A DNA stretch of 64,000 bases from Streptomyces sp. NBC_01016 (GCF_026341035.1 NZ_JAPEOQ010000002.1:310001-374000); one strand, 5' to 3'; shown: positions 7,336 through 16,247, counted from the first letter of the stretch. The notes: a model not told the origin generated them from the sequence alone. Made by a program: numbers and translations.

Positions 7336-9435
7336 TTACGCCGTCACCGTGTCCTCCGGCTCCGACTCGGTCGCCGCCTCCGCGGCCTCCGCCTCGGCCG
7401 CAGCCTCCTCGACGGAGTCCTCACGGGTCGGCGGTACCTCGTCCTCGCCACGTGCCGCCATCCGCGCACGCCGCTCGTCGGCCTTGGCGCACAGGGCGCG
7501 TACGGCGACGTTGAAGCGGTCGATGGACGGCGGGTCCGAGGGGCCGAGGAGGTGCTCCTTCAGGGCCGCGCGGGCCTCGGCGTGGGCGTCCTCCGCCTCG
7601 CCGCGGACGACCGCGAGCAGCTCGGGGACCTCCGTGGCCTCGGGCGCGAGGACCGTCGCGGCACGCACGGTCGGGAAACCGGTGCGGAACTCGTCCTCCG
7701 TGAGGCCGGACGTGTTGGCCACCGCGTACGGCTTCTCGCTGCTCAGCCAGTCGGAGACGACCGAGGAGACGTCGGAGATGAGGACGTCGGCCGCGTTGAA
7801 GCAGGTGAAGATCGCGGGCCGCGCCTGGGTGATGATCAGGTGCTCCCACTCGGGGAACGACGCCCAGTACGCCTCCTCCCACGCCTCGGTCGCCTCGGCC
7901 ACCGCCGCCGCCCGGTCCCCGTCGGGCCGGCCCTGGAGCATCATCCGCTCCTGCTCGTCCGTGCCCTTGCGGAACTTGGTGGAGGTCAGCTCGTTCAGCG
8001 CCTCGGCGCGGCGCTCGAGCTCGACGGCGGCCTCGGGGCCGGGACGCGCGCCGGAGCGGCGGGTGTTGGCCTCCTCGATCATCGCCATGATGCGCTTGTT
8101 GGCCTCACCAGCGGCGGGGACCTGCGAACCGGTCATCGGGTGCGGCTTGTAGATCAGCCGGACCTTGGGGTCGGCGAGCAGGTGCCGCACGATGTTCTCG
8201 CCGGCCAGGATGACGGACGTGTTGCCCGGGTTGCCGTCCCAACCTTCCCAGGTGGGGGCGTACAGGACCGTCGTGTACTCGCCTGTCGCCGGGCCGTCCG
8301 CGAGCTTGATGGGCGCCAGCTGCGGGCGGCCCACCTCGACGACGTCCCGGTCGTCGACGCCGACGTCGGCGAGCTGGTAGCGGTCGCGCGCCGCGGGACC
8401 GGCCACCCACACCTCGTCGTACGCCTTCGCGTACGGGTTGCAGGACGAGAGCTTGTCGGACTCGCCGTGGTTGGTGAACGCGTGCTTGATCGTGGGGATG
8501 CGCAGGACCTGCGAGGTCTTCGCGGCGTTCGCCGGGTGCAGCAGCATCTTCAGCGTCGAGTTCTCCAGGGAGAACATCGTGGCGACCTTCGGGAAGCAGA
8601 TGATCGGCACATCGGTGGCGTCGATCTTGTTCACCATGAAGCGCTCGCGCAGCACGATCAGCGGCTTGCCGTCGACCGCGGCGAGCGTGGAGAGCCACAT
8701 GTTCGCCTGGTACGCGGAGGTGGTGCCGCCGGAGAAGTACATGCCGACGGTCGGCCGGTAATCGGCCAGCCACTTGTCGAGCCACTCCATGACCTTGGCG
8801 TCGCTCACCGGACGCTTCTTCGGCAGCAGCCACGTACCGAGGAAGACCGTGCCGAAGAGGAACAGGGCGATCGAGACGCCGATGCCGATGACGCCCCACA
8901 CGGCGTTGGTCGTCGCCGCGGTGATCACCAGGCCGATGGTGGACGGGATCGCGAAGGTCAGCAGGCGGTGGGCCGCGCGCCGGGCGAGCAGGCGCGGCGG
9001 CGACGCGCACAGGTTCAGCGCGGACGCGTCGATGTTGCGCGTGACGATCGGCAGCGTGCGGGAGCGGCGCACCAGGACCGCGGCCGCCTGGCAGGCGAAG
9101 TGCAGCAGGTACATCGCGAGCACCATGACCAGCAGCGGAGCCTGCTCGTCGAGCGGGTTGATACCGCTGATGCGCAGCAGACCGACGAAGATCAGCATGT
9201 CGCGCAGCAGTTGCCGCACCGTGACGTCGAAGCGGATCTTGCCGAGCAGCGAGAGCAGCCCCGGCTGCTTGTACTGCAGGTAGGTGTCTAGAGCGAGTCC
9301 GGCCGCGCTCGCGGCGACGAAGACGGGAACATACGGAACGAGCGCGCTGACGAGCTGGGCCACATAGAGCGCGAACATCGTGAACAGCGCAGAAAGCTGC
9401 ACGAGGCGGCGCGAGGCACGTCCGGCGGAGGGCAC
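7336..9435 (-). CDS. Membrane protein with CDP-glycerol glycerophosphotransferase (TagB/TagF-like) domain
   Basis: About 699 residues. The N-terminal third has several membrane segments (FALYVAQLVSALVPYVPVFV, LLVMVLAMYLLHFACQ, STIGLVITAATTNAVWGVIG, VSIALFLFGTVFLGTWLL). The C-terminal part has TagB/F hallmarks: NHGESDK, VLYAPTWEG, LIYKPHPMT and ADVLISDVSSVVSDWL. It ends in a Glu/Ala-rich tail. Predicted role: polymerising or attaching glycerol- or sugar-phosphate units of a wall polymer at the membrane. GTG 9435 is preferred because AGGAG lies 8 nt upstream; GTG 9492 is an alternative. It lies between obgE and proB, where S. coelicolor (from memory) has a larger wall-polymer cluster. Confidence 0.8.
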   Translation of the reverse strand: MPSAGRASRRLVQLSALFTMFALYVAQLVSALVPYVPVFVAASAAGLALDTYLQYKQPGLLSLLGKIRFDVTVRQLLRDMLIFVGLLRISGINPLDEQAPLLVMVLAMYLLHFACQAAAVLVRRSRTLPIVTRNIDASALNLCASPPRLLARRAAHRLLTFAIPSTIGLVITAATTNAVWGVIGIGVSIALFLFGTVFLGTWLLPKKRPVSDAKVMEWLDKWLADYRPTVGMYFSGGTTSAYQANMWLSTLAAVDGKPLIVLRERFMVNKIDATDVPIICFPKVATMFSLENSTLKMLLHPANAAKTSQVLRIPTIKHAFTNHGESDKLSSCNPYAKAYDEVWVAGPAARDRYQLADVGVDDRDVVEVGRPQLAPIKLADGPATGEYTTVLYAPTWEGWDGNPGNTSVILAGENIVRHLLADPKVRLIYKPHPMTGSQVPAAGEANKRIMAMIEEANTRRSGARPGPEAAVELERRAEALNELTSTKFRKGTDEQERMMLQGRPDGDRAAAVAEATEAWEEAYWASFPEWEHLIITQARPAIFTCFNAADVLISDVSSVVSDWLSSEKPYAVANTSGLTEDEFRTGFPTVRAATVLAPEATEVPELLAVVRGEAEDAHAEARAALKEHLLGPSDPPSIDRFNVAVRALCAKADERRARMAARGEDEVPPTREDSVEEAAAEAEAAEAATESEPEDTVTA

Positions 9436-9693
9436 GGGCTGGGCTCCTGGCAGGGGGTCTCGGAGGGTGGGGGGACCGTGGGGGAGGTCCACCTCGCGGA
9501 ATGCTGACCACTGACCGTATGACTTTCAGTGGCCCCCTAGCAATCCTCCAGGCCTGTAAGCAGGGGAAACAAGGGCAAATGGCGTGAAAGGACAGGGACC
9601 AACTCCCTCTCTTGGTTACCCGGCGTCCACGGCCCTGTCCGTACCTCGAAACCCAAGAGCGGTCGAAGGGGCAGGTCACGTACATTGCCAGGC

Positions 9694-10848
9694 ATGTCAG
9701 GGGCTACAACTGGGGCAGCGTCGGGGACGTCACGGCAGGGCGTGGCGGATGCCCGCCGGATCGTCGTCAAGGTCGGATCGTCGTCACTCACCACGGCGGC
9801 GGGGGGCCTGGACGCCGACCGCGTCGACGCGCTCGTCGACGTCCTGGCGAAGCAGCGCGGAGGCGGGGAGAAGGAGATCGTCCTCGTCTCCTCCGGCGCC
9901 ATCGCCGCGGGACTCGCCCCACTGGGCCTGACCCGCCGCCCCAAGGACCTCGCCCGCCAGCAGGCCGCGGCGAGCGTCGGACAGGGCCTCCTGGTCGCCC
10001 GCTACACCGCTTCCTTCGCGCGCTACGGAGTCCGCGTCGGCCAGGTCCTCCTGACCAGCGACGACATGGCCCGCCGCGCCCACCACCGCAACGCCTCGCG
10101 CACCCTCGACCAGCTCCTGGCGATGGGCGCCCTCCCGATCGTCAACGAGAACGACACGGTGGCCACGGACGAGATCCGCTTCGGCGACAACGACCGGCTC
10201 GCGGCCCTCGTCGCCCACCTCGTCCACGCCGACCTGCTGGTGCTGCTCTCCGACATCGACGGCCTCTACGACGGCGACCCCGCGAAGCCCGGCAGCTCCC
10301 GCATCGCCGAGGTGCGCGGCCCCGCCGACATAGCGCACGTCAAGATCGGCTCCGCCGGGAAGGCGGGCGTCGGCACCGGCGGCATGGTCACCAAGGTCGA
10401 GGCCGCCTCGATCGCCGCGGCCGCCGGCATCCCGGTGGTCCTCACCTCTGCCTCGTACGCCGCCGACGCCCTCGCGGCCCGCGACACCGGCACGTACTTC
10501 CACCGCACCGGCCGTCGCAGCGCCGACCGCCTGCTGTGGCTGCAGCACGCCTCGACGCCGCAGGGTGCGATCACCCTCGACGACGGTGCCGTACGGGCCG
10601 TGGTCGAGGGGCGCAAGTCGCTGTTGCCCGCCGGGATCGCGGCCGTGGAGGGCGAGTTCGGCGCGGGCGACCCGGTCGAGCTGCGCGACGAGCGCGGGCG
10701 CGCGGTCGCCCGTGGGCTCGTCAACTTCGACGCCAAGGAGATCCCGCAGCTGATCGGCCGCTCCACGCGTGAGCTGGCCCGCGACCTCGGTCCCGCCTAT
10801 GAGCGGGAAGTCGTACACAGGGACGACTTGGTCATCCTCCAGGCTTGA
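9694..10848 (+). CDS. proB: Glutamate 5-kinase
   Basis: About 384 residues; first step of proline synthesis from glutamate. The amino-acid kinase domain starts ARRIVVKVGSSSLTT, with LVSSGAIAAGL, NENDTVATDEIRFGDNDRLAALVA and GTGGMVTKVEAA. The C-terminus is a PUA domain (about 280-380). ATG 9694 is preferred over an upstream TTG at 9685. It is separated from proA by one 158-codon gene, and the order proB-X-proA runs in one direction. Confidence 0.96.
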   Translation: MSGATTGAASGTSRQGVADARRIVVKVGSSSLTTAAGGLDADRVDALVDVLAKQRGGGEKEIVLVSSGAIAAGLAPLGLTRRPKDLARQQAAASVGQGLLVARYTASFARYGVRVGQVLLTSDDMARRAHHRNASRTLDQLLAMGALPIVNENDTVATDEIRFGDNDRLAALVAHLVHADLLVLLSDIDGLYDGDPAKPGSSRIAEVRGPADIAHVKIGSAGKAGVGTGGMVTKVEAASIAAAAGIPVVLTSASYAADALAARDTGTYFHRTGRRSADRLLWLQHASTPQGAITLDDGAVRAVVEGRKSLLPAGIAAVEGEFGAGDPVELRDERGRAVARGLVNFDAKEIPQLIGRSTRELARDLGPAYEREVVHRDDLVILQA

Positions 10849-11015
10849 AACGGGCCGCGCGCCTTCGAAACCCCCTGTGTGAAAGGCCGAAAGCCTGCCA
10901 CCCGTGGGGGACCTTCCCCAAAACCGCCCCAAGAAGCTCCGTGTCCTGCTCAACTCTTGAGGCAGGGAGTTCATCCGGGGAAGGTCCGCACGACCATTGC
11001 GCAAAGGAGGCCGTC

Positions 11016-11492
11016 GTGAGACGAGCGCGCCCGGGGGTCGCGTCCAAGGGGCCCCGAGGGTCGGCGGAGCGGGCGCTGACGAGCGTGGCCGCGGGAGACG
11101 CGTACGACGAGGAGACCGCGGGGGAGGCCGCCGAGGGGAGGGCCGAGGAGGGCCCCCGCCTGTGGCACGTCACGCTCAGCGTCTCCGGTGCGGAGGCGCC
11201 GCTCGCGGAGGTGCGCCGCGGCCTCGAACAGCTCGCGCACGACCACCCCTTCCTGCTGACGAGCCGCTACGCGGTGGACCACGCGGAGATCCGCTACTGG
11301 GAAGAGGCCCGCGACCTGCACGACGCGGCGGCGGTGGCCCTGCGCCTGTGGGGCGAACACCGCCGCACGTCGCAGCTCCCGCCCTGGGAAATCGTCGGCC
11401 TGGAGGTCATCGACCGCCAGACCTACCACCAACGCATCGCCGAGGGCTACGGCCCCTTGCCGGCCACTCCCGTCGGCGTCCACCCCTTCTGA
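11016..11492 (+). CDS. Small conserved protein encoded between proB and proA, function unknown
   Basis: About 158 residues. The start GTG 11016 is set by an excellent AAAGGAGG 5 nt upstream. After a polar, low-complexity 45-residue N-terminus comes a compact domain, LWHVTLSVSGAEAPLAEVRRGLEQLAHDHPFLLTSRYAVDHAEIRYWEEARDL (written here only as landmarks LWHVTLSVSG, HDHPFLLTSRY and EIRYWEEA), then LRLWGEHR and WEIVGLEVIDR. The fold resembles a small alpha/beta ferredoxin-like domain, but I do not recognise a family. No membrane segment or signal peptide. Its place between two proline genes suggests co-expression but does not prove a role in proline synthesis. Confidence 0.78.
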   Translation: MRRARPGVASKGPRGSAERALTSVAAGDAYDEETAGEAAEGRAEEGPRLWHVTLSVSGAEAPLAEVRRGLEQLAHDHPFLLTSRYAVDHAEIRYWEEARDLHDAAAVALRLWGEHRRTSQLPPWEIVGLEVIDRQTYHQRIAEGYGPLPATPVGVHPF

Positions 11493-11641
11493 CCAAGGGG
11501 CGCGGGGAACTGCGCGCGTAAGCACAGGTGACCCTCACGAGGCGGAAACCCCCACCCCTGTGGCCCAGGCCGTTTTCGGCCACGTCTCACCCCCCGAAAC
11601 ACCCCCTGGACCGCCCCCCGGCCCCCGATATCCTGCGGAGC

Positions 11642-12928
11642 ATGACGCTGCCGCTCACCCCGTACGACTCGATGACCCCGGTCACCCAGACCGCGTACCG
11701 CGCGAGGTCCGCCGCCCACGATCTCGCCTCGCTGCCGCGCGCGGAAAAGGACGACGCCCTCGGTGCGATGGCCGACGCACTGGAAGTGCGTACGGCGGAA
11801 ATCATCGAGGCCAACGCCAAGGACATCGCGCGCGCCCGGGAGGCCGGCACCTCCGAGGCCATCGTCGACCGCCTCACGCTCACCGCGGAGCGGATCCGCG
11901 CCATCGCCTCCGATGTGCGCGACGTCATCGCCCTGCCCGACCCGATCGGCACGGTCGTGCGCGGCAACACCCTCCCGAACGGCATCGACCTGCGCCAGGT
12001 CCGCGTCCCGCTCGGCGTCGTCGGCATCATCTACGAGGCCCGCCCGAACGTCACGGTCGACGCCGCCGCCCTCTGCCTCAAGTCGGGCAACGCGGTACTC
12101 CTGCGCGGCAGTTCATCGGCGTACGAGTCGAACACCGCGCTTGTGCGCGTACTGCGCGACGCCGTCGGTGGTGCAGGACTGCCCGCCGACGCGATCCAGC
12201 TCGTGCCCGGCGAGAGCCGTGACTCGGTGACCGAGCTGATGCGGGCCCGCGGCCTCGTCGACGTGCTGATCCCGCGCGGCGGTGCCTCGCTCATCAAGAA
12301 CGTCGTCGAGAACTCGACCGTCCCCGTGATCGAGACCGGCACCGGCAACTGCCACGTCTACGTGGACGCCGACGCCGACCTCGACATGGCGGTCGACATC
12401 CTCGTCAACTCCAAGGCGCACCGCGTCTCCGTGTGCAACGCGGCCGAGACGCTCCTCGTCCACCAGGACATCGCCGACGCGTTCGTGCCGCGCGCCCTCG
12501 ACGCGCTCGCCGAGGCGGGCGTCACCGTGCACGCGGACCCGCGGATCCTCGCGTACGCCCCGCAGTCGAAGGCTGAGGTCGTCGAGGCGACTCCGGACGA
12601 CTGGGAGACCGAGTACCTCTCGTACGACATCGCCGCCGCGGTCGTCGACGACATGGAGCGGGCCGTCGAGCACATCCGCCTGTGGTCCTCGGGTCACACC
12701 GAGGCCATCGTCACGACCTCGCAGGCGGCCGCCCGCCGCTTCACGCAGCTCGTCGACTCCACGACCGTCGCCGTGAACGCCTCGACGCGGTTCACCGACG
12801 GCGGCCAGTTCGGCTTCGGCGCAGAGATCGGCATCTCCACGCAGAAGCTGCACGCCCGCGGACCCATGGGGCTGCCGGAGCTGACGAGCACGAAGTACAT
12901 CGTCACGGGCGACGGTCACACCCGCTGA
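11642..12928 (+). CDS. proA: Gamma-glutamyl phosphate reductase
   Basis: About 428 residues; second step of proline synthesis, reducing gamma-glutamyl phosphate with NADPH. Aldehyde-dehydrogenase-fold landmarks: VPLGVVGIIYEARPNVTVDAAALCLKSGN, the catalytic Cys in KAHRVSVCNAAETLLV, HTEAIVT and ASTRFTDGGQFGFGAEIGISTQKLHARGPMGL. These are listed as separate motifs. ATG 11642 is preceded by TATCCT 7 nt upstream and also by GGAG, so it may be leaderless; a second ATG at 11672 is possible. The next two genes encode a pair of related membrane proteins. Confidence 0.96.
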   Translation: MTLPLTPYDSMTPVTQTAYRARSAAHDLASLPRAEKDDALGAMADALEVRTAEIIEANAKDIARAREAGTSEAIVDRLTLTAERIRAIASDVRDVIALPDPIGTVVRGNTLPNGIDLRQVRVPLGVVGIIYEARPNVTVDAAALCLKSGNAVLLRGSSSAYESNTALVRVLRDAVGGAGLPADAIQLVPGESRDSVTELMRARGLVDVLIPRGGASLIKNVVENSTVPVIETGTGNCHVYVDADADLDMAVDILVNSKAHRVSVCNAAETLLVHQDIADAFVPRALDALAEAGVTVHADPRILAYAPQSKAEVVEATPDDWETEYLSYDIAAAVVDDMERAVEHIRLWSSGHTEAIVTTSQAAARRFTQLVDSTTVAVNASTRFTDGGQFGFGAEIGISTQKLHARGPMGLPELTSTKYIVTGDGHTR

Positions 12929-12997
12929 CATCCGCCGACGCGCACGGTCGCATGTGGTGAATTCCCTTACCGTCTGCCCAAATTGACCCCTTCGGTC

Positions 12998-13003
12998 TAC
13001 CCT
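12998..13003 (+). promoter_or_regulatory. -10 hexamer TACCCT, leaderless-type promoter
   Basis: TACCCT ends 6 nt before GTG 13010, placing the transcription start at or next to the start codon. The same hexamer and spacing occur before 13682 and before the leuS leader peptide. Confidence 0.55.
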
Positions 13004-13009
13004 GGACGG

Positions 13010-13591
13010 GTGCCGGAGGACGTGGGGGGCTCGCCGTTCCCGGACGGCTGGGAGCCCGACGACGACCACGACCGCGGGGGCTGGGACGAAGAGTTCGCCT
13101 CCGTGGTCTTCGACGAGGACTTCATCAAGGCTGCCGAGGTCCATGAGCCCACCGCGGTCGAGCGGCTGCTCGCCGCTGCGCAGGCGCGCGCCGAGGCCCA
13201 GGAGGCCGAGTCCCGCAGGACCCGCATCCGGCCGTCGCCCGACGACGAGTTCTACGACGACGTGGACGGGTACGGCCGCGGCGAAGACGGCGAATTCGGC
13301 TGCTACGGGGACGAGTCGGACGAGCTGTACGAGGAGGAGCGCGACCGCGAAAGCCGTCCAGCGGGCGGTATCCGCTGGCGCAGGCCCGTCGCCTGGGCGC
13401 TCGCCCTGCTGATGGGCATCGGCATGGTCGCCCTCGCCTTCACGGCCGTCTACCGGGGCGCGTCCTCGGGCAGCCAGGACGAGGTCCCGCCGCCCGCGAC
13501 GACCGAACTGGAGAAGAACGTTCCGGGCTCGCCCTCCGCCTCCGCGGACTACTCGCAACCGGCGGTTTCGGCCGTTCCGCGGACCCCGTGA
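13010..13591 (+). CDS. Single-pass membrane protein of the SCO2584 type (spore wall-associated family)
   Basis: About 193 residues: an acidic cytoplasmic N-terminus carrying the motif FASVVFDEDFIKAAEVHEPT, one membrane helix near residues 132-152 (WALALLMGIGMVALAFTAVY) and a short Pro/Ser-rich external tail. The motif is shared with the next gene (YRSVVFDESFVKAARLQEFS), so they are paralogues. From memory, the S. coelicolor gene after proA (SCO2584) is linked to the spore wall synthesising complex; that is family knowledge, not seen here. GTG 13010 is chosen because TACCCT lies 6 nt upstream and there is no Shine-Dalgarno. Confidence 0.75.
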   Translation: MPEDVGGSPFPDGWEPDDDHDRGGWDEEFASVVFDEDFIKAAEVHEPTAVERLLAAAQARAEAQEAESRRTRIRPSPDDEFYDDVDGYGRGEDGEFGCYGDESDELYEEERDRESRPAGGIRWRRPVAWALALLMGIGMVALAFTAVYRGASSGSQDEVPPPATTELEKNVPGSPSASADYSQPAVSAVPRTP

Positions 13592-13669
13592 GGGGGCGCT
13601 CGAGGCGCTCGCGCGGGGGTCCGGAAAGTTGACCGTGCACCAGGGCGTTTACCTGGCGTCGGGGAGACC

Positions 13670-13675
13670 TACCCT
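13670..13675 (+). promoter_or_regulatory. -10 hexamer TACCCT, leaderless-type promoter
   Basis: TACCCT followed by 6 nt and then ATG 13682. A TTTACC at 13648 lies 16 nt upstream and could serve as a weak -35. No ribosome-binding site precedes the ATG. Confidence 0.55.
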
Positions 13676-13681
13676 GAAGGT

Positions 13682-14770
13682 ATGAGCGGGCCAGGAGACC
13701 CACCGGAGGGGACACCGGACAGCGGTCCCGGTAGTGGCGGCAGCGAGGAAGAGTACCGATCCGTCGTGTTCGACGAATCGTTCGTCAAGGCTGCCCGGCT
13801 CCAGGAGTTCTCCGCGCAGGAGCGCATCGGCGACCACTCGCCGGCCGTGCGCCGCCTGCCCGTGCTGCGCCGGGGCCTCACACGGCAGGCCGTCATACTC
13901 GTCGTCCTGATCGTGGTCGCCTTCGGCACCGCGGTCTACATGGGCGTACGAAGCCCGTACCGGACCACCCCGGTCGCCCGGAACACCGAACCGCTGCGCA
14001 TGACCGTCATACCCCTGGCCCCGACGGGCCGCGTCCCCGGCTCCGAGTCCGTGCACGAGCTGTACGAGCACAGCCCTGCCGCCCGGTTCAAGCGCGCCGG
14101 CCGTGCCATCGCTCTGCCGGACGACCCGAAGGCCACCGCGCACTTCTCCGACAGCCAGGTCGTCACCGCGCTGACGACGGCCAAGGACTACCTCGTCGAC
14201 TCCTCGCTCGACCCCGACGTGCTCACGCGCGGCGCCGTGCGCCCGGTGCGGATGCTGATCGACCCGCAGCAGCTCCCGCAGTTCGACCAGAGCGTCAACA
14301 GGCCGGTCACCGACGGGCGGCACGCGGCCACCGGCTGGCTCGTCCGCTTCGACCCGGCGCAGGCCACCCTCGTCGATTCACGCATCCGCGTCCGCGGCGC
14401 GCTGCATGTGGCCGAGACCGACGCGGACACCCTCGAAGTGACCTCGGACCACACGTTCGTCTACGCGCTGCGGCCCACGGCGAAGGCGGCCGACGGCAAG
14501 AAGGCCGAGGCCTCCCTCTTCACCGTCCGCCGCTCCATGCACTTCCGCTTCGACCGCCAGGACCTGCGCAACCACCAGACCGAGCTGCTGGTCTCGTACG
14601 TCCAGGCGGGCCCGCTCGCCTGCTCGTCCGACTCCGCCGGGTATCTGCATCCGCTGCTCGCGGGCCAGAGCGCGAAGAAGGGCGGCCCGGCCGGCACCGA
14701 CCCGTACGCGACGGACAGTGCGACCGCGCTGTGCGGCGCGCTCGCGCCGGACGCCCAGCCGCACGTGTAG
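13682..14770 (+). CDS. Single-pass membrane protein of the SCO2583 type
   Basis: 362 residues. The N-terminal cytoplasmic part carries YRSVVFDESFVKAARLQEFSAQERI, the motif shared with its upstream neighbour. One membrane helix lies near residues 63-84 (AVILVVLIVVAFGTAVYMGV), followed by an external domain of about 270 residues with no recognisable enzyme motif (DVLTRGAVRPVRMLIDPQQL, SDHTFVYALRP, ELLVSYVQAGPLAC). It is probably an extracytoplasmic partner in envelope assembly, inferred from the paralogue and from nearby LCP and TagF-like genes. The TAG stop is immediately followed by a solo transposon-like end (14771-14788). Confidence 0.72.
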   Translation: MSGPGDPPEGTPDSGPGSGGSEEEYRSVVFDESFVKAARLQEFSAQERIGDHSPAVRRLPVLRRGLTRQAVILVVLIVVAFGTAVYMGVRSPYRTTPVARNTEPLRMTVIPLAPTGRVPGSESVHELYEHSPAARFKRAGRAIALPDDPKATAHFSDSQVVTALTTAKDYLVDSSLDPDVLTRGAVRPVRMLIDPQQLPQFDQSVNRPVTDGRHAATGWLVRFDPAQATLVDSRIRVRGALHVAETDADTLEVTSDHTFVYALRPTAKAADGKKAEASLFTVRRSMHFRFDRQDLRNHQTELLVSYVQAGPLACSSDSAGYLHPLLAGQSAKKGGPAGTDPYATDSATALCGALAPDAQPHV

Positions 14771-14788
14771 GGCCTGTCGTTTGGATCA
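14771..14788. repeat. Solo end resembling the MITE-like terminal repeat
   Basis: GGCCTGTCGTTTGGATCA directly follows the TAG of the upstream gene, as GGCCTGTCCGGCGGGTCA follows the TAG of the RNase gene. No matching inverted end was found within this gap, so it may be a decayed or one-ended remnant. Confidence 0.4.
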
Positions 14789-14804
14789 GGCCGGGCTTCG
14801 GGGA

Positions 14805-15920
14805 TCAGCGCTCGCCGTTGCCGTTGCCGTTTCCTGTGCTGTCGTCGTCGGTGCCGTGGTTCCCGCTGGCGCCCCCGCCACCCGTGCCGCCGAAGCCGCC
14901 GAAGCCGCGCCGCACCCGGCCGCCCAGGTCGCCCGCGCCGCCCGCGATGTCGCTGACCAGCTTCATCAGCGGGTCCTTCGAGGTCTTCACGGAATCCGTG
15001 TAGTGCGAGGCCGACTCGCGCCACGAGTCCGTCACCGAGGTGTCCTTGTCCTCGCTGCGGCGCGGGTAGTGACCGTCCATCAGACGCTGGTAGTCGCGGC
15101 TCTCCGCCCACTTCTTCAGCTCGGCGGCGCGCACCGTGGTGAACGGGTGCGAGCGCGGCATCACGTTGAGAATCTTCAGCACGGAGTCGCGCAGATCGCC
15201 CCCGGCCTCGTACTCCTCGGCCTGCTTGAGGAACGCGTCCACGTTCATCTGGTGCAGGTGGTTGCCGCCCGCGATCTTCATCAGGCCGCGCATCGACGCC
15301 TGCAGGTCCTGGCCGACCAGCAACCCGGCGCGGTCCGCGGAGAGTTCGGACTTGCGGAACCACTCGCGCAGCGCCGTCACGATCGCCATGATCGCGAGGT
15401 TGCCGAGCGGGATCCACGCGACGCGCAGCGCGAGGCTGGTCAGGAACAGCAGGATCGTCCGGTACACCGAGTGGCCCGACAGCGCGTGGCCCACCTCGTG
15501 GCCGACGACGGCCCGCATCTCCTCCTCGTCGAGGAGCTCCACAAGTCCCGTGGTGACGACGATGATCGGCTCGTCCAGGCCGATGCACATCGCGTTCGGC
15601 TGCGGGTCCTGATTGACGTACATCGGCGGGACCTTCTCCAGGTCCAGGATGTAACAGGCGTCCCGCAGCATCGTGTTGAGGTGCGCGAACTGCTCGTCGG
15701 ACACCCGCACCGAGTCCGACAGGAACAGCAGGCGGAGGCTGCGCTCGGGCAGCAGTCCGCTGAGCGCCTTGAAGACCGTGTCGAACCCGCTGAGCTTGCG
15801 CAGCGCGACGAGCGCCGAGCGGTCCGCGGGGTGCTCGTACGCCCGCGAGGAGATCCCCGGGAAGCGCCGACGCTGCCTGCTGGGTACGTTCTCGTGCTGC
15901 TCGTTCGGTTCGTCGGGCAT
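14805..15920 (-). CDS. M48-family zinc metalloprotease
   Basis: 371 residues. The zinc-binding motif is VVGHEVGHALSGHS (HExxH); the third ligand is probably in ELSADRAG. Hydrophobic segments follow the active site (TILLFLTSLALRVAWIPLG, LAIMAIVTAL), as in membrane-associated HtpX-like proteases. The C-terminus is low-complexity Gly/Asn-rich (GGFGGTGGGG, GNGNGNGER), probably disordered. ATG 15920 follows GGGGGAAG. Convergent with the preceding membrane-protein gene. Family role: quality control of membrane proteins or processing of secreted ones; the substrate is unknown. Confidence 0.88.
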   Translation of the reverse strand: MPDEPNEQHENVPSRQRRRFPGISSRAYEHPADRSALVALRKLSGFDTVFKALSGLLPERSLRLLFLSDSVRVSDEQFAHLNTMLRDACYILDLEKVPPMYVNQDPQPNAMCIGLDEPIIVVTTGLVELLDEEEMRAVVGHEVGHALSGHSVYRTILLFLTSLALRVAWIPLGNLAIMAIVTALREWFRKSELSADRAGLLVGQDLQASMRGLMKIAGGNHLHQMNVDAFLKQAEEYEAGGDLRDSVLKILNVMPRSHPFTTVRAAELKKWAESRDYQRLMDGHYPRRSEDKDTSVTDSWRESASHYTDSVKTSKDPLMKLVSDIAGGAGDLGGRVRRGFGGFGGTGGGGASGNHGTDDDSTGNGNGNGER

Positions 15921-16041
15921 CCGACTTCCCCCATGTTCCGTGTGTGCGACGTGTCCCGCCGTATCCGGTGTGCCCCCAAGGTGGAGTCCACACTAGGCGG
16001 ATATACCGTGACGGGGCAGCACACCGAAGGAGCGAACCGTC

Positions 16042-16182
16042 ATGGAGCACATCGATCAGGTCATCAGCGCGGCGTCGGACCAGGGTGCGGGGAACCTGTT
16101 GCGCGGCGTGCTGATCGTGGGCGTTCTGGGCGCGGCCTTCCTCGCCTGGTTCTTGTTGCGGGGCTACAAGAGCGACGACTGA
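16042..16182 (+). CDS. Mini membrane protein, 46 residues
   Basis: Encodes MEHIDQVISAASDQGAGNLL, then a single hydrophobic helix (GVLIVGVLGAAFLAWFLL) and a charged RGYKSDD tail. AAGGAG lies about 9 nt upstream of ATG 16042. Reading-frame statistics are uninformative at this length; the ribosome-binding site, helix and charged ends support it. It is paired with a second small membrane gene 65 bp downstream. Confidence 0.65.
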   Translation: MEHIDQVISAASDQGAGNLLRGVLIVGVLGAAFLAWFLLRGYKSDD

Positions 16183-16192
16183 CCCCACCGCT

Positions 16193-16198
16193 TACGAT
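16193..16198 (+). promoter_or_regulatory. -10 hexamer TACGAT upstream of the second mini membrane gene
   Basis: TACGAT lies 11 bp after the preceding stop codon and about 50 bp before ATG 16248, so the second small gene may have its own promoter. Confidence 0.4.
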
Positions 16199-16247
16199 GG
16201 GTCAGAAGTCTTTATCCCGATCCCACACCGGATAGGTCCTGCTGAAG

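Noticed and set aside
10966..10980. PHO-box-like GTTCATCCGGG between proB and the small gene
   Set aside because: Only one 11-bp unit; a working PHO box needs at least two direct units.
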